Under the pieces are notes generated by a model. The model searched no databases. It worked only from the letters and a program-made list of their open reading frames with translations, and had not been told where the DNA came from. Positions 32,126 to 42,824 of a DNA stretch of 64,000 nt are shown in pieces. Position 1 is the first letter of the stretch, and each line of letters opens with the position of its first letter. A program made the position numbers and the translations under genes. The stretch is taken from NCBI GenBank assembly GCA_964035575.1, contig OZ037875.1:310001-374000 (forward strand), written 5' to 3'. The DNA comes from Rhynchopus sp. YZ270_cl-10 (taxonomy: Eukaryota; Euglenozoa; Diplonemea; Diplonemida; Diplonemidae).

Positions 32126-32524
32126 TCAAGCTGATGGTGTCAGGAAAACGTTCGCGTACGCCACACGCTGTGATGATAGGAGATTAGATTGAGAAGAAGA
32201 ACACCGCCAACCCTCCCAGACCAAACGATCTAACCTGCTGTATTGATACCGTGGGGGAGACGGTGAGGAGCATGAATCGTCTTCGCGAATACTAAAATAT
32301 TTCCTAGGATATGCCACAGGTAGTTGTGAGTGCAAACGCCTCTCTGGACAGAGACACATAACCCGTCTAGTTGTCGACTTGGCAATCGAACCACAGATGC
32401 GCACTTCATGAAGAACCCCATCCGTATTTGTTGTGCGAACATGATTCACCCTCAAACGCCACTTCCGATCGATTAGCGTTCCCAGCATTTGGTCGGGCGG
32501 CACCACATCAAGCAGAGACTCCAT
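32126..32524 (-). CDS. Small hypothetical ORF, doubtful
   Basis: 132 codons from ATG at 32524 (MESLLDVVPPD). No domain recognised, Arg/Ser-rich, no paralog among the repeated units. It starts 57 bp beyond the stop of the next Ubl-WD40 gene. Possibly not a gene. Confidence 0.2.
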   Translation of the reverse strand: MESLLDVVPPDQMLGTLIDRKWRLRVNHVRTTNTDGVLHEVRICGSIAKSTTRRVMCLCPERRLHSQLPVAYPRKYFSIREDDSCSSPSPPRYQYSRLDRLVWEGWRCSSSQSNLLSSQRVAYANVFLTPSA

Positions 32525-32580
32525 GCAGAGAGTAACGCAAAGTCGCAAAGCAAAGGGCAAACTTTCCTAATCAAAAAACG

Positions 32581-33720
32581 TCACTCACTGATGTATGGGT
32601 ACAGAGGCCTTGTCACAATGACGGTTGCGGGCGACTGAAACATGACCACCCTGGAACACGGCGATATCGCGTATGACCGACCGCAACTCCGTGGCACCAC
32701 ATGCACGCAGGACAGTGTGTCAACCGTGTACTGGTGCAGCTCGAACATCTCGCATTTGTTGTCTCTATCGTAATCACGCATGATCTGCACCACAAGGTAC
32801 TGCCCACACGGGGTGAACTGCATGCGAGTAACATCCCCGTCCGCACTGAAGTCACGAGATTCAGTGGCGCTCCAATTATGCAGGCGCACCGCCTGCCCAT
32901 TGTTCACAGCATAGATCGACTTACGCGATGATATGGCGAGCGTGCGGTAGCCCCCTGCTGTTTGCACGCACGCCACAGCAAGCCCCGTGTCGATATTCCA
33001 CACACGTGCATTCATCTCATGGGAAGACGACGTCATCAGCCACTTGCCGCAGGTCGACGCTGCCATCCTTGAACACTTGTTGTGTAAGAGAGAGCGGAGC
33101 AACATCAGGTCTTCGTCATATACTGAGACTCCGTCAGTATCCTTCGCCACAACAAGAGCGCCACATGTGAACACTGACTTCGAGCATACGTCTACTGCGT
33201 CTGTCACATCCCCACCTGGCAGCTCTATCACGTAAAAGGAAGACTCACAGGGCATGTAGCAACGTGTCTTGCACGGCGAGATGGCAGGCGGATATACCTT
33301 AGTGATGGGCAATGCAAACTTGAACAAGGTTTCAAAGCTTTCCGTGTCAAAGCCGTACACATGTGGAGTTGATCCTGGTCCACTGCACACAGTAACGCAC
33401 AGCGTTGCGCAATGCGACAGTGTCCACTGCTCCACATGGGTAAACCCGGAACCCCAGTCAAGTCTGTACTCAGCTGGGCACCGCACGTCTGCATGGGCAG
33501 GGCAGGCAAGCACGACCTGCACCCCTGTACCAATCGCAGTGTCCTGCAGACGGCACGTCCCCTCCACCACCTCAGTGTCAACACGCACCTCGACAGACGC
33601 AGGCGAGACAGCAAACTCTGTGCACGCAACCCTCTTCGCCTCTGCAACGTTTGCGTCGCACGGCACCTCCACTGTCGCAGTTGCGCCTGACTCTTCCAGC
33701 ACAAAGGTCACATCCATCAT
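32581..33720 (-). CDS. Ubiquitin-like/WD40-propeller protein, MMDVTF subfamily (copy G)
   Basis: 379 residues from MMDVTF at 33720. The first ~84 residues are nearly identical to copies E and F. The next ~100 are divergent (for example WTLSHCATLCVTVC...), then VSVYDEDLMLLRSLLHNKCS...AASTCGKWLMTSS returns to the family sequence, followed by a variable end and RPLYPYISE. It stands alone ~3 kb from E/F, beside calmodulin copy 2. No cysteine tail. Confidence 0.8.
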   Translation of the reverse strand: MMDVTFVLEESGATATVEVPCDANVAEAKRVACTEFAVSPASVEVRVDTEVVEGTCRLQDTAIGTGVQVVLACPAHADVRCPAEYRLDWGSGFTHVEQWTLSHCATLCVTVCSGPGSTPHVYGFDTESFETLFKFALPITKVYPPAISPCKTRCYMPCESSFYVIELPGGDVTDAVDVCSKSVFTCGALVVAKDTDGVSVYDEDLMLLRSLLHNKCSRMAASTCGKWLMTSSSHEMNARVWNIDTGLAVACVQTAGGYRTLAISSRKSIYAVNNGQAVRLHNWSATESRDFSADGDVTRMQFTPCGQYLVVQIMRDYDRDNKCEMFELHQYTVDTLSCVHVVPRSCGRSYAISPCSRVVMFQSPATVIVTRPLYPYISE

Positions 33721-34411
33721 TGTGTTTGCGTTTAGGAGACTGTGTTTGTGGGTACCTTTCTGTGGCGGTGTGGCTGACTCAGATATCAAATGGGCAATAT
33801 GTAGGCAGCTTGGATCACTCCAAACCTCTGCAGAACAAGGCCACAAGGTGGCAGGGTAGGTAACCACAAAAGTTGTAACATTTCTTTTGTTTTGTGGTTA
33901 TGTCTTTACATATAAGGAGGGGGTCGACACCGTTCGTGTTTGCAAACATGCAACCATGTAAACATAAAATACGAATTGCACTATCTTGGAACAGACGTCC
34001 GTCAATCGATAGCTGTTCGCTATTGAAGCGGGACATACTGTCCTAAAGAACATGTGTACAACGCGCTTTCAAAGACGGTGCTACCTTCCCCTCTGTACTG
34101 CCTGGGGTGCGCTACTGCTGTATATTAATCAAAAGAAAAGCAACACAGTCCCACAGGCATCATATCCTAACTGCACAAGGCCCCAGAACACGCAGTATGG
34201 CATCCACTTCGCTAACACTGCAAAGGCATGCACAGTACTGCTCCATACTCTTACTTTGCGTCTTCTCTTCACTTTTTTACTATATTTTTAAACTAACAGT
34301 GCAAGGTTTGGGGATATAAAGAAACGGGAGGGTGAGTGTAGGGGTGTTTGGTGTGCGGTAAACGCCGCCGAGAGAGCCAACGCGCTGTTCCCCTGCCCAT
34401 CAGCCTTCTGT
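33721..34411. other. Intergenic, 3' flank of calmodulin copy 2
   Basis: Includes, at about 34255-34411, the conserved calmodulin 3' flank (TTTTTAAACTAACAGTGCAAG ... GTAAACGCCGCCGAGAGAGC, with a gap), repeated at 41375-41503, 46150-46289 and 50270-50401. The rest is unique. Confidence 0.5.
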
Positions 34412-34997
34412 CTACTTGGACATCATCATCTTCACGAACTCCTCGTAGTTGATCTGGCCGTCTCCGTCAACGTCCGCCTCACGGATCATCTCATCAACCT
34501 CCTCGTCAGTCAGCTTCTCTCCAAGGTTCGTCATCACGTGACGGAGCTCTGCTGCGGAGATGAAGCCCTGCAGGTGTGGTGGTGTGGGGAGGAAGAAGGG
34601 TGAGGGAGAGGGGAGAGGGAGAGAGAGAGGGAGGGGTGAAGGAAATACACAGAAAAGTACTGCTCGAGCAAGTTTGAGGAGAAATGGGAGATGAAATACA
34701 TACGTTTCCGTCCTTGTCGAACACACGGAAGGCCTCCTTGATCTCCTCCTCAGTGTCGGTGTCGTGCATCTTGCGCGACATCAGTGTCAGGAACTCGGGG
34801 AAGTCAATCGATCCAGACCCGTCCTGGTCAACCTCGTTGATCATGTCCTGCAGCTCCGCCTCTGTGGGGTTCTGTCCCAGGGAGCGCATCACGGTGCCAA
34901 GCTCCTTCGTGGTGATGGTGCCGTCACCGTCCTTGTCGAACAGGGAGAACGCCTCCTTGAACTCCGCAATCTGCTCGTGGGTCATCTGGTCGGCCAT
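34412..34997 (-). CDS. CaM: Calmodulin (copy 2), two exons
   Basis: Exons 34704-34997 and 34412-34567 encode the same 149 residues as copy 1. The intron is 136 nt, GTATGT...CTGCAG, in the same phase-0 position. Its intron has the short variant shared with copy 4. The upstream hexamer array is cut to about 3 units (35046-35061), where an LTR-like element has inserted ~20 bp further upstream. Confidence 0.97.
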
Positions 34998-35073
34998 TGT
35001 GGTGTGTTAAGAAGAATGTAACTTAGCGTCTGTGGGGTGGTGTGTACAGGAACAGGAACAAGAACGAACCTAG

Positions 35074-37016
35074 CCTCGCGTGCTTAGTCTGATTAGATTA
35101 CTTAATGTTTTGAACATTGGTTATTCATCAATCTTTTTTGTTGTATTTTTGGATCCTTTTTGTTTTGTTTTTGTTTTTTTGTAAATATGCATATTCAAAA
35201 GTTTTTGTAGGGTGGTACATCTGTACCACAAGTCCATGTTTCAGTCCTAAACGCATACATTAGTTGTAAACAGAGGTGGACTTCATCAGTGCATGACCCT
35301 CTGTGGACTTGTAGTTAGTGTTCCGCTGTCGCTCAAGGCCCAGACAGTTTTCGAAACCTACATTGTAAAAGAATGAAAAAATCAAAATTGCAAAAATAAA
35401 AGTGGATCATGTTCAAAAAAAACTTGTTTTATATTTTCGGATGATCGTAGCTCACCTCATCCAAGGCAGTTACTCTGCATATAGCAGGGTACTTTGTTAA
35501 AAAAAGGTCAAATATAACGCCACTACTGACTCGCCACGTGGGTCGATAGTCAGCATAATAGTGACACAGGTGGTTTGCAGGTTGTTAGTAGATTTTAATC
35601 TTCAACCATTTTTTTAGCTTTTTTTATGAAGAAACTTTGTAACTCTGGTTGATCAAGTCTTTTCTGCTCGGCTCGGCTCGGCACACTCGCTCGGCTCGGC
35701 TCGGCTCGGCAGGGGGTTGGGGGTTGGGGGCAGGGTCGGCTCGGGTATATATCCCGGCTCGCCCTGTGGGTCTTAATGGGTTCATCGCCCAAGCTTGCCC
35801 TTGGTCGGAATGGGTTGGCTGCCCATACTCGCCATTGCTTGTCTATCAGGCACGAAGTAAAATATAAAAGTTAGCTATCGACATCGACTCTATCATTTGT
35901 TATGCAGAAGCGCTGTCTTGATTGCTTACATCTGTTTGTTTCTTTTGTTTTTTTTATCTTGGATGAACAAAGGTGCATGTTGGTGATATTTAATAGTCGC
36001 CAACTTGTTGCAATGTTTTCTTGTTTGCCACATGTCAGGCTAAGCTTAGAAAAATGAGTGTATCTTATTTTTGCGCTTTTTGTGTTGCTAAAGGTACACA
36101 AAAGTTATTCGGGGTACAGCCTGTACATCTTTCCCCAAGTATGTAGCGGTATTATCCGGGCTGACCGTAAAAAAAGGTAAAAAAAGGGAAAAAAAGGTGA
36201 AAATGGATATTTGGTGTACGGGTATATCCTCTTCGCAAAAAATGTTGCAGCACACTTTGTTCGTGGTTATTCTCAACGTAATTAGTACGCGAGACAAAAA
36301 TCCCCGCGTTCACTGAAGCGAGACATGAATACTTTTTGTTTCGTGGAACCCGTTCACTGGATAACAGCAGGTTCGTCTTCATCGGTGTTTTGTTTCAAAA
36401 AATAAAAAAAGGAAAAAGTCTTTTGAATGAAAAGTTTGATTGATGTTCTGGCATTCATGGACTGGCGTATCTGTTTCTAAGCCGCTCGTCCGCCAGGTTG
36501 AACACATATTTTTTATATTTTTATTCAACTATATAAAACGTCCATGGTCTTATTACTACTGGAAGCAGAAAAAAGCCACTTCCTACGTTTTATGTGGCTG
36601 CCTGCTTGTTGCAAACAAAAATGCTGCGACCAACAGACCGTCTAGGACGCGGTATCACAGGGGTTAGTCTGATTAGATTACTTAATGTTTTGAACATTGG
36701 TTATTCATCAATCTTTTTTGTTGTATTTTTGGATCCTTTTTGTTTTGTTTTTGTTTTTTTGTAAATATGCATATTCAAAAGTTTTTGTAGGGTGGTACAT
36801 CTGTACCACAAGTCCATGTTTCAGTCCTAAACGCATACATTAGTTGTAAACAGAGGTGGACTTCATCAGTGCATGACCCTCTGTGGACTTGTAGTTAGTG
36901 TTCCGCTGTCGCTCAAGGCCCAGACAGTTTTCGAAACCTACATTGTAAAAGAATGAAAAAATCAAAATTGCAAAAATAAAAGTGGATCATGTTCAAAAAA
37001 AACCTCGCGTGCTTAG
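35074..37016. mobile_element. LTR-like element with 335-bp terminal direct repeats
   Basis: Two copies of a ~335-bp sequence (35088-35422 and 36668-37002) are identical at a constant offset of 1580 bp, enclosing ~1.25 kb. The whole is bracketed by a 14-bp direct repeat CCTCGCGTGCTTAG (35074-35087 and 37003-37016), matching a target site duplication in a sequence found uninterrupted near 26868. The interior has no long frame and contains a (GGCTC)n tract at 35667-35712. The identical terminal repeats suggest a recent insertion. The unusually long duplication and the A-rich repeat end leave open a retroposon-dimer origin; family not determined. Confidence 0.7.
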
Positions 37017-37310
37017 TCACCTTGATCACAATCGTTATCGTATAGCAAAAAAAGGGGGCGGGAGGGAGGAGGGAGAGGGGTAGTCTTTGTTGAATAAGAA
37101 ACGTTAAGAACCAAGGCCAGAACCACAAGGTAGGTAGACGAAAGCCGTCTCTCTGTGTCACATCGTAACAAAGAGAAGCGTTGGCAAGACGAGCCTCATA
37201 AGCCCCTCACACTTCGTCACCAAAAAAAAACCCCAACAACGTAACAAGAACCCTTTGCAGGCATAGTGTAAAATGCATGGCTGATCCCCTCCTTACCATT
37301 GACCAAAACG
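37017..37310. repeat. 3' flank of an MMDVTF-subfamily unit
   Basis: Copy of the spacer that follows E (25200-25445) and F (26868-27179): CTTTGTTGAATAAGAAACG, GTAGGTAGACGAAAGCCG, CTCATAAGCCCCTCACACTT. It shows that the LTR-like element landed in a former Ubl-WD40 unit. Confidence 0.85.
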
Positions 37311-37502
37311 TCACTCTGTGAAGGGGTACAAAGGTCTTGACACAATCTTGTTGTCGCGCGCTTCAAAAATGATCACGGCGATATTATAAATGGGGTATTG
37401 TGTTCCTCCTCACAGTTGTCAGGTATATGATGCACAAATGAAAACCCCTTTGTATACGCGTAATCATTGTTATAGTTGATAACCATAATCACAATGTACT
37501 CC
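37311..37502 (-). pseudogene. 3' remnant of an MMDVTF-subfamily Ubl-WD40 gene
   Basis: About 60 codons corresponding to the end of copies E/F (stop in the context CACTCTGTGAAGG, then the IIFEARDNKIVSRP region with small deletions). It is joined abruptly at ~37503 to the sequence normally found upstream of an MMDVTF gene (GACTGTGCAGCAACACTCAGG), so the gene body has been deleted. Confidence 0.8.
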
Positions 37503-37782
37503 CTTCCACACTAGACTGTGCAGCAACACTCAGGACACGACAAAAATATGGAGACGGAAACGAGGGGCAAAAAAAGACTCCTATTTTACAACTCACCGTA
37601 GGTGTACTCACTCGAATTCCACCCAAAAACAGTCTAGCGCACTTACGTACAGCAGCCGTCACCCCTGCAGAGGCAAAGCAAATGGGGAAGCTTATATTCT
37701 TGCTCTTGCTTAAATCAGTGGAGGTTGATGCTGTCCGGGCGTGAGATGGTAGTGTTGTGGCGTTCACCTTTTTACTATACTT

Positions 37783-38060
37783 TTAAACTAACAGTGCAAG
37801 GTTTGTGGGGGGGGGGGCCCGGGGGGGGGGGGGGGGGAAAGAAACGGGAGGGTGAGTGTAGGGGGTGTTTGGTGTGCCTGCAGCGAGGATCTGTGCCGTC
37901 GGCGTCACAAAGATCCCCACGTCGCCGTTGAAGTAGGCGTCCTTCCGCTTCTCCGAGTCGTTGCAGTCGTCCAGACACACAATGAACGGGAACGTCATCC
38001 CAAGCTCCTGCCGCGGCGGCGCCGTGCTCCCAATCGCATCCAGAATGTACCGCATGTACG
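37783..38060 (-). pseudogene. Foreign coding fragment in the 3' flank of the diverged calmodulin
   Basis: About 37876-38065 replaces the usual calmodulin 3' flank. On the minus strand it reads ~62 sense-looking codons (TYMRYILDAIG...FPFIVCLDDC...YFNGDVGIFVTPTAQIL). It looks like an exon from an unrelated gene, inserted or left by recombination. The source protein is not recognised. Confidence 0.5.
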
Positions 38061-38083
38061 TCGAGGCGCTGTTCCCCTGCCCA

Positions 38084-38659
38084 TCAGCCTTCTGTCCAAT
38101 TGGACATTATCATCTTCACGAACTCCTCGTAGTTGATCTGGTCGTCATCGTAAACGTCGTAACCGAAGGAGCGTTCCATCAACTCATCAACCTCCTCGTC
38201 AGTCAGCTCTCCAAGGTTCTTCATCACGTGACGGAACTGTGCTGCGAAGATGAAGCCCTGCAGGTGTGGTGGTGTGGTGGTGTGGGGAGAGGGGTGAGAG
38301 GGGAGAAGGAAAATACACAGCGAAGTACTGATCGAGCAAGTTTGAGGAGAAATGGGGGATCAAATACATACGTTTCCGTCCTTGTCGAACACACGGAACT
38401 CATCCCTCATCTTCTCCGCATCTTCGTGCATCTTGCGCGACATCAGTGTCAGGAACTCGGGGAAGTCAATCAAGCCAGACCCGTCCTGGTCAACCTCGTT
38501 GATCATGTCCTGCAGCTCCGCCTCCGTGGGGTTCTGTCCCAGGGAGCGCATCACGGTGCCAAGCTCCTTCGTGGTGATGGTGCCGTCACCGTCCTTGTCG
38601 AACAGGGAGAACGCCTTCTTGAACTTCGCAATCTGTTCATGGGTCATCTGGTCAGCCAT
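38084..38659 (-). CDS. Diverged calmodulin-like protein (copy 3), two exons
   Basis: Exons 38372-38659 (96 codons) and 38084-38257 (57 codons plus TGA) stay in frame across a 114-nt GTATGT...CTGCAG intron, giving 153 residues. EF-hands 1 and 2 are intact (with Ser/Leu change in GSGLIDF). The linker before EF-3 is altered ([15 protein letters not shown], two residues shorter). EF-3 has Gln in place of the final Glu (GFIFAAQF). EF-4 is remodelled ([12 protein letters not shown]), and the C-terminus is extended to MSNWTEG. The C-lobe should bind Ca2+ poorly. Preservation of the reading frame despite many changes suggests either a functional paralog or a young pseudogene. Confidence 0.75.
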
Positions 38660-38708
38660 TGTAGTGTGTTAAGAAGAATGTAACTTAGCGTCTGTGGGGT
38701 GGTGTGTA

Positions 38709-38826
38709 CAGGAACAGGAACAGGAACAGGAACAGGAACAGGAACAGGAACAGGAACAGGAACAGGAACAGGAACAGGAACAGGAACAGGAACAGGAACA
38801 GGAACAGGAACAGGAACAGGAACAGG
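38709..38826. repeat. (AGGAAC)n array upstream of calmodulin copy 3
   Basis: About 20 units, immediately upstream of the diverged calmodulin ATG. Confidence 0.95.
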
Positions 38827-39085
38827 TTCTTCACTTCTTCACTTCGAAAGCGGTAAGGACACACGCTTCGTGAGATACGTCTTCCTCTTGCTACCAACCC
38901 ACGTACGATGCCAGCCCGGATGAAAGCACAAGTACAAAAGTTGGAACGTTGTACGGTCCAACATTTTTGCTTTTACAGTATGTGTTTCCAACTTTAAAAC
39001 GTAAGTTTTTCTTTCTTTTTCACTGTAACCTACCGGAGTAGGCGCGACTTAGTTTTTCAAAAGTTTCAATTCAGGAGAAGTCTCT

Positions 39086-40270
39086 CTAGCAACACTGACA
39101 CCCCTTGTCTTTTGGCGCCGCTGGGACACTTCTTGGCTTCTTACAGGTTCTGACGAAGACCTCGTCGAGGTCTGCGCAGACTACAGTCTTCATGCTGCGT
39201 GAGACTGCAAACCAGAAGATACCCCAGTTCGCGTTGTGGATGATGTCGCAGATGCCTGTGGCCAGGCTCCAGCGACGCAGGCTTTCCTCACCGTCGCACG
39301 CCAGCACATAGCCGCCACACATGCTGAACGAAATGTATGAAACAGACCGTTCGTGTCCACTGAAGCGATGACGTATCTGTCCATCCTCAACCGAACAGAC
39401 AAACACCACAGATCCATGCGAGAGAGCACCCAACCCCGAGCACGGAGAGAACGCAGGAGCACACTGCAGAAAGCAGCGGACACTCTGCTCAGGGACAGTG
39501 AACACCTTGACGAGAGAGAGCGTCTCCAGGTCGAGCAGCTGCAGGCCGGTATTGAGGCACGCAACCCACCGAGCACAGGGCGACACCGTCACGTGGCAGG
39601 CAGGCACCTCCGCACGCGCCAGACACACACCTTCAAGGCTGAACACCCTGACGCTGCACTGGCACCCAACAACAACCCTCTCAGGTGCGCCTGTCATGGA
39701 GAGCAACTTGCCGCAGCAGTCAAGCGCAGGGGTGAAGGAGACCTGCTCCTCTGTGCTCTCCGTCGACATGATGTGGACGGACGTGTCGGTCAGGTAGGCG
39801 AAGTGTTGCTCCGATATCATCGCAACTGCAGTGGCGACAATGTGCGGTGCGAGGCGTGCGACGGTGGTGGACGTGCCGGTGACGAGGTTTGTTTGGATGA
39901 GTTCCCCTCCCGCTGAGTTGTTGAAGTACAGACAGTAGCGTCTTCCAGGGGACAAGGCCACGATGTGGTTCTTACAGTCGCCTAGGTGCTGGGGACTCTT
40001 CCAGCTTGCGGAGACATCCTCGATGTCCGGCACCTCCGTCCGCACCTCAGCAAGAAGCGTGTCGCCACTGCACAGCCCCGTCCCAGACACAGCATCCCCG
40101 TCGCCGCCCAGCAGCACCCTGCCCTCACCCCCCTGCTGCCACAACTGCGGCAGTGCACCCAGCTGCAACACCTCCCCCACACGCTCCCTCACATCCAACA
40201 CCGTCGCACCTTCCTCCACCTCCACGATGTGCACATTACCGGACAGAACACACGTCACGTGCACCTCCAT
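39086..40270 (-). CDS. Ubiquitin-like/WD40-propeller protein, GCQCC subfamily (copy I)
   Basis: 394 residues from MEVHV at 40270. The body matches the subfamily, with SPGRRYCLYFNNSAGGELIQ as the second-segment type. The C-terminal linker is shortened: after CKKPRSVPAAPK it goes straight to DKGCQCC, losing the Gln/Ser/Arg stretch of the other copies but keeping the double-cysteine end. Its upstream flank is a truncated MMDVTF gene (40352-40473). Confidence 0.82.
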   Translation of the reverse strand: MEVHVTCVLSGNVHIVEVEEGATVLDVRERVGEVLQLGALPQLWQQGGEGRVLLGGDGDAVSGTGLCSGDTLLAEVRTEVPDIEDVSASWKSPQHLGDCKNHIVALSPGRRYCLYFNNSAGGELIQTNLVTGTSTTVARLAPHIVATAVAMISEQHFAYLTDTSVHIMSTESTEEQVSFTPALDCCGKLLSMTGAPERVVVGCQCSVRVFSLEGVCLARAEVPACHVTVSPCARWVACLNTGLQLLDLETLSLVKVFTVPEQSVRCFLQCAPAFSPCSGLGALSHGSVVFVCSVEDGQIRHRFSGHERSVSYISFSMCGGYVLACDGEESLRRWSLATGICDIIHNANWGIFWFAVSRSMKTVVCADLDEVFVRTCKKPRSVPAAPKDKGCQCC

Positions 40271-40351
40271 TCCTTTGTGTTGTGTGGGGGCTGTGGGTGA
40301 ATGATAATAAGGGAAGTTAGAAGACAACGGCGTCTCTGTGTCACATCTTAA

Positions 40352-40473
40352 CAAGGCGAGACAGCAAACTCTGTGCACGCAACCCTCTTCGCCTCTGCAA
40401 CGTTTGCGTCGCACGGCACCTCCACTGTCGCAGTTGCGCCTGACTCTTCCAGCACAAAGGTCACATCCATCAT
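40352..40473 (-). pseudogene. 5' remnant of an MMDVTF-subfamily gene
   Basis: About 40 codons (MMDVTFVLEESGATATVEVP onward) identical to the start of copies E-G, cut off at GGCGAGACAG and joined to the promoter side of copy I. The usual upstream flank (CTCACTCTGGCACAGACAGCC) is still attached at 40520-40620. Confidence 0.85.
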
Positions 40474-40621
40474 TGTGTTTGCGGTGAGGGGGTGGCCACC
40501 TGCTGTGTGTCATATTCATCAATACTCACTCTGGCACAGACAGCCGGCTATGGATCTCCAAATGGACTTGAACAGACTGTGCAGCAATACCCAGGACACG
40601 ACAAAATATGGAGACGGAAAC

Positions 40622-41374
40622 ACATAATGTATTTAGTCTGGAAAATGATGCGTGACAACAGGAGCGTTTGCGATTCTTGCCGAACAGTGCACTATCTCCG
40701 TCCACCTGGACATGACAAAAGCAAATACACATCACCTGCAAAACAATATCGCCCAACGACGTTGGCCTCCAGAAGTCACAAAAGATGCATCGCCCTTCCA
40801 CAATCGGAAGCGCACGGAAGCACATTCGAATGGAAACTGGAAACCAACGTTTTCGTTTCTCGCTCCGCAAGCTTGATGTGTGTGTTTTTTTTTCGCTGAA
40901 GTATTGGCGGAGGCTGAGCACAGAAACGAAGCAAGGCCCATAACGGGCAGCTGAAGCCAACATTCCTTCTATAGAGGAGTAAAAATCCGTCTGAAAGCCA
41001 AAACACCACACGAACTGTTCAGGCGACACGATACCCCCGGAAAAACGGCCTGCAACTGGGCAGTCGACGGCCCCGAGAAGGAGTGAGAGTCGGATTTACA
41101 CACCTCGCAGAGCAATGACTAAGTAAACGATGTATGCACAGAAGAGAGTGTGGGTTGCTTTTTTTTTTTTTTTTGTTCGTTGCCCCACTCGTGTGTACTA
41201 AGCTAAAAATGTCAGACGGGGCCCCATACACCTCGCTTGTGTCCTTGAAATGGCGTAGTTACTTTTCAGTAAGCCACGTTGCTGCAACACTGCAAAGGCA
41301 TGCACAATACCACTTCATACTCTGTTGAAACAACTTTGCGTCTCTCTTCTCTTCACTTTTTACTTTTTTACTAC
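40622..41374. other. Intergenic, unique sequence
   Basis: No gene supported; open frames of up to 167 codons on the minus strand have no recognisable domain and start in the repeated flank. A poly-T run lies at about 41158-41174. Confidence 0.4.
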
Positions 41375-41503
41375 ATTTTTAAACTAACAGTGCAAGGTTT
41401 GGGGATATAAAGAAACGGGAGGGTGAGTGTAGGGGGTGTTTGGTGTGCGGTAAACGCCGCCGAGAGAGCCAACGCGCTGTTCCCCTGCCCATCAGCCTTC
41501 TGT

Positions 41504-42089
41504 CTACTTGGACATCATCATCTTCACGAACTCCTCGTAGTTGATCTGGCCGTCTCCGTCAACGTCCGCCTCACGGATCATCTCATCAACCTCCTCGTCA
41601 GTCAGCTTCTCTCCAAGGTTCGTCATCACGTGACGGAGCTCTGCTGCGGAGATGAAGCCCTGCAGGTGTGGTGGTGTGGGGAGGAAGAAGGGTGAGGGAG
41701 AGGGGAGAGGGAGAGAGAGAGGGAGGGGTGAAGGAAATACACAGAAAAGTACTGCTCGAGCAAGTTTGAGGAGAAATGGGAGATGAAATACATACGTTTC
41801 CGTCCTTGTCGAACACACGGAAGGCCTCCTTGATCTCCTCCTCAGTGTCGGTGTCGTGCATCTTGCGCGACATCAGTGTCAGGAACTCGGGGAAGTCAAT
41901 CGAGCCAGACCCGTCCTGGTCAACCTCGTTGATCATGTCCTGCAGCTCCGCCTCCGTGGGGTTCTGTCCCAGGGAGCGCATCACGGTGCCAAGCTCCTTC
42001 GTGGTGATGGTGCCGTCACCGTCCTTGTCGAACAGGGAGAACGCCTCCTTGAACTCCGCAATCTGCTCGTGGGTCATCTGGTCGGCCAT
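41504..42089 (-). CDS. CaM: Calmodulin (copy 4), two exons
   Basis: Exons 41796-42089 and 41504-41659; intron 136 nt. Protein identical to copy 1. The hexamer array upstream (42139-42160) has only about 4 units and joins directly to the conserved TTCTTCACTTCTTCACTTCG spacer. Confidence 0.97.
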
Positions 42090-42138
42090 TGTGGTGTGTT
42101 AGGAAGAATGTAACTTAGCGTCTGTGGGGTGGTGTGTA

Positions 42139-42160
42139 CAGGAACAGGAACAGGAACAGG
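42139..42160. repeat. (AGGAAC)n array upstream of calmodulin copy 4 (short)
   Basis: About 4 hexamer units, the shortest intact array among the calmodulin copies. Confidence 0.9.
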
Positions 42161-42824
42161 TTCTTCACTTCTTCACTTCGAAAGCGGTAAGGACACACGC
42201 TTCGTGAGATACGTCTTCCTCTTGCTACCAACCCACGTACGATGCCAGCCCCGGATGAATGCACAAGTACAAAAGTTGGAACGTTGTACGGTCCAACATT
42301 TTTGCTTTTACAGTATGTGTTTGCAAACAAAGGAAAACTTGAAAACGTTAGTTTTTCTTTCTTTTTCACTGTAACCTACCGGAGTAGGCGTGACTAAGTA
42401 TTTTCAAAAGTTTCAATTCAGGAGAACGGAAACCATTTGAGAGGGCGAAACACATCAGAATCCTAAAGTTGGGCCCTAAATCGAAATGATCTTAAACACA
42501 CAGATGTGTGGTACGACAGGTAGAGGGGGCAAAAAGCATAGCGTTGTGCACCTGGCTACCTCAAATGGGAGAAATGGGGGACATGGGGGAAACGAGAGAA
42601 ATGAGTCCACACACAGATTGGGCCACATTCCGTACTGAGGGAGTGCCCAACACTGAGTATGAATACTATTACACATAGCTGTGTGGTACGTCGTGGTCTA
42701 AGGATAGAACAACACAAGAACTCACAAAACGTTGCAGTAATTCTCATGTATACTTTTACCTTGAAGGCAGAGGGTTAATTCCCATGCAGTTCCCACACAA
42801 ACCCGGGAACATACACGTCTCTCT

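Noticed and set aside
40526-41029. 167-residue minus-strand ORF
   Set aside because: Begins and ends in repeat flank, no domain, no conservation at the other copies.
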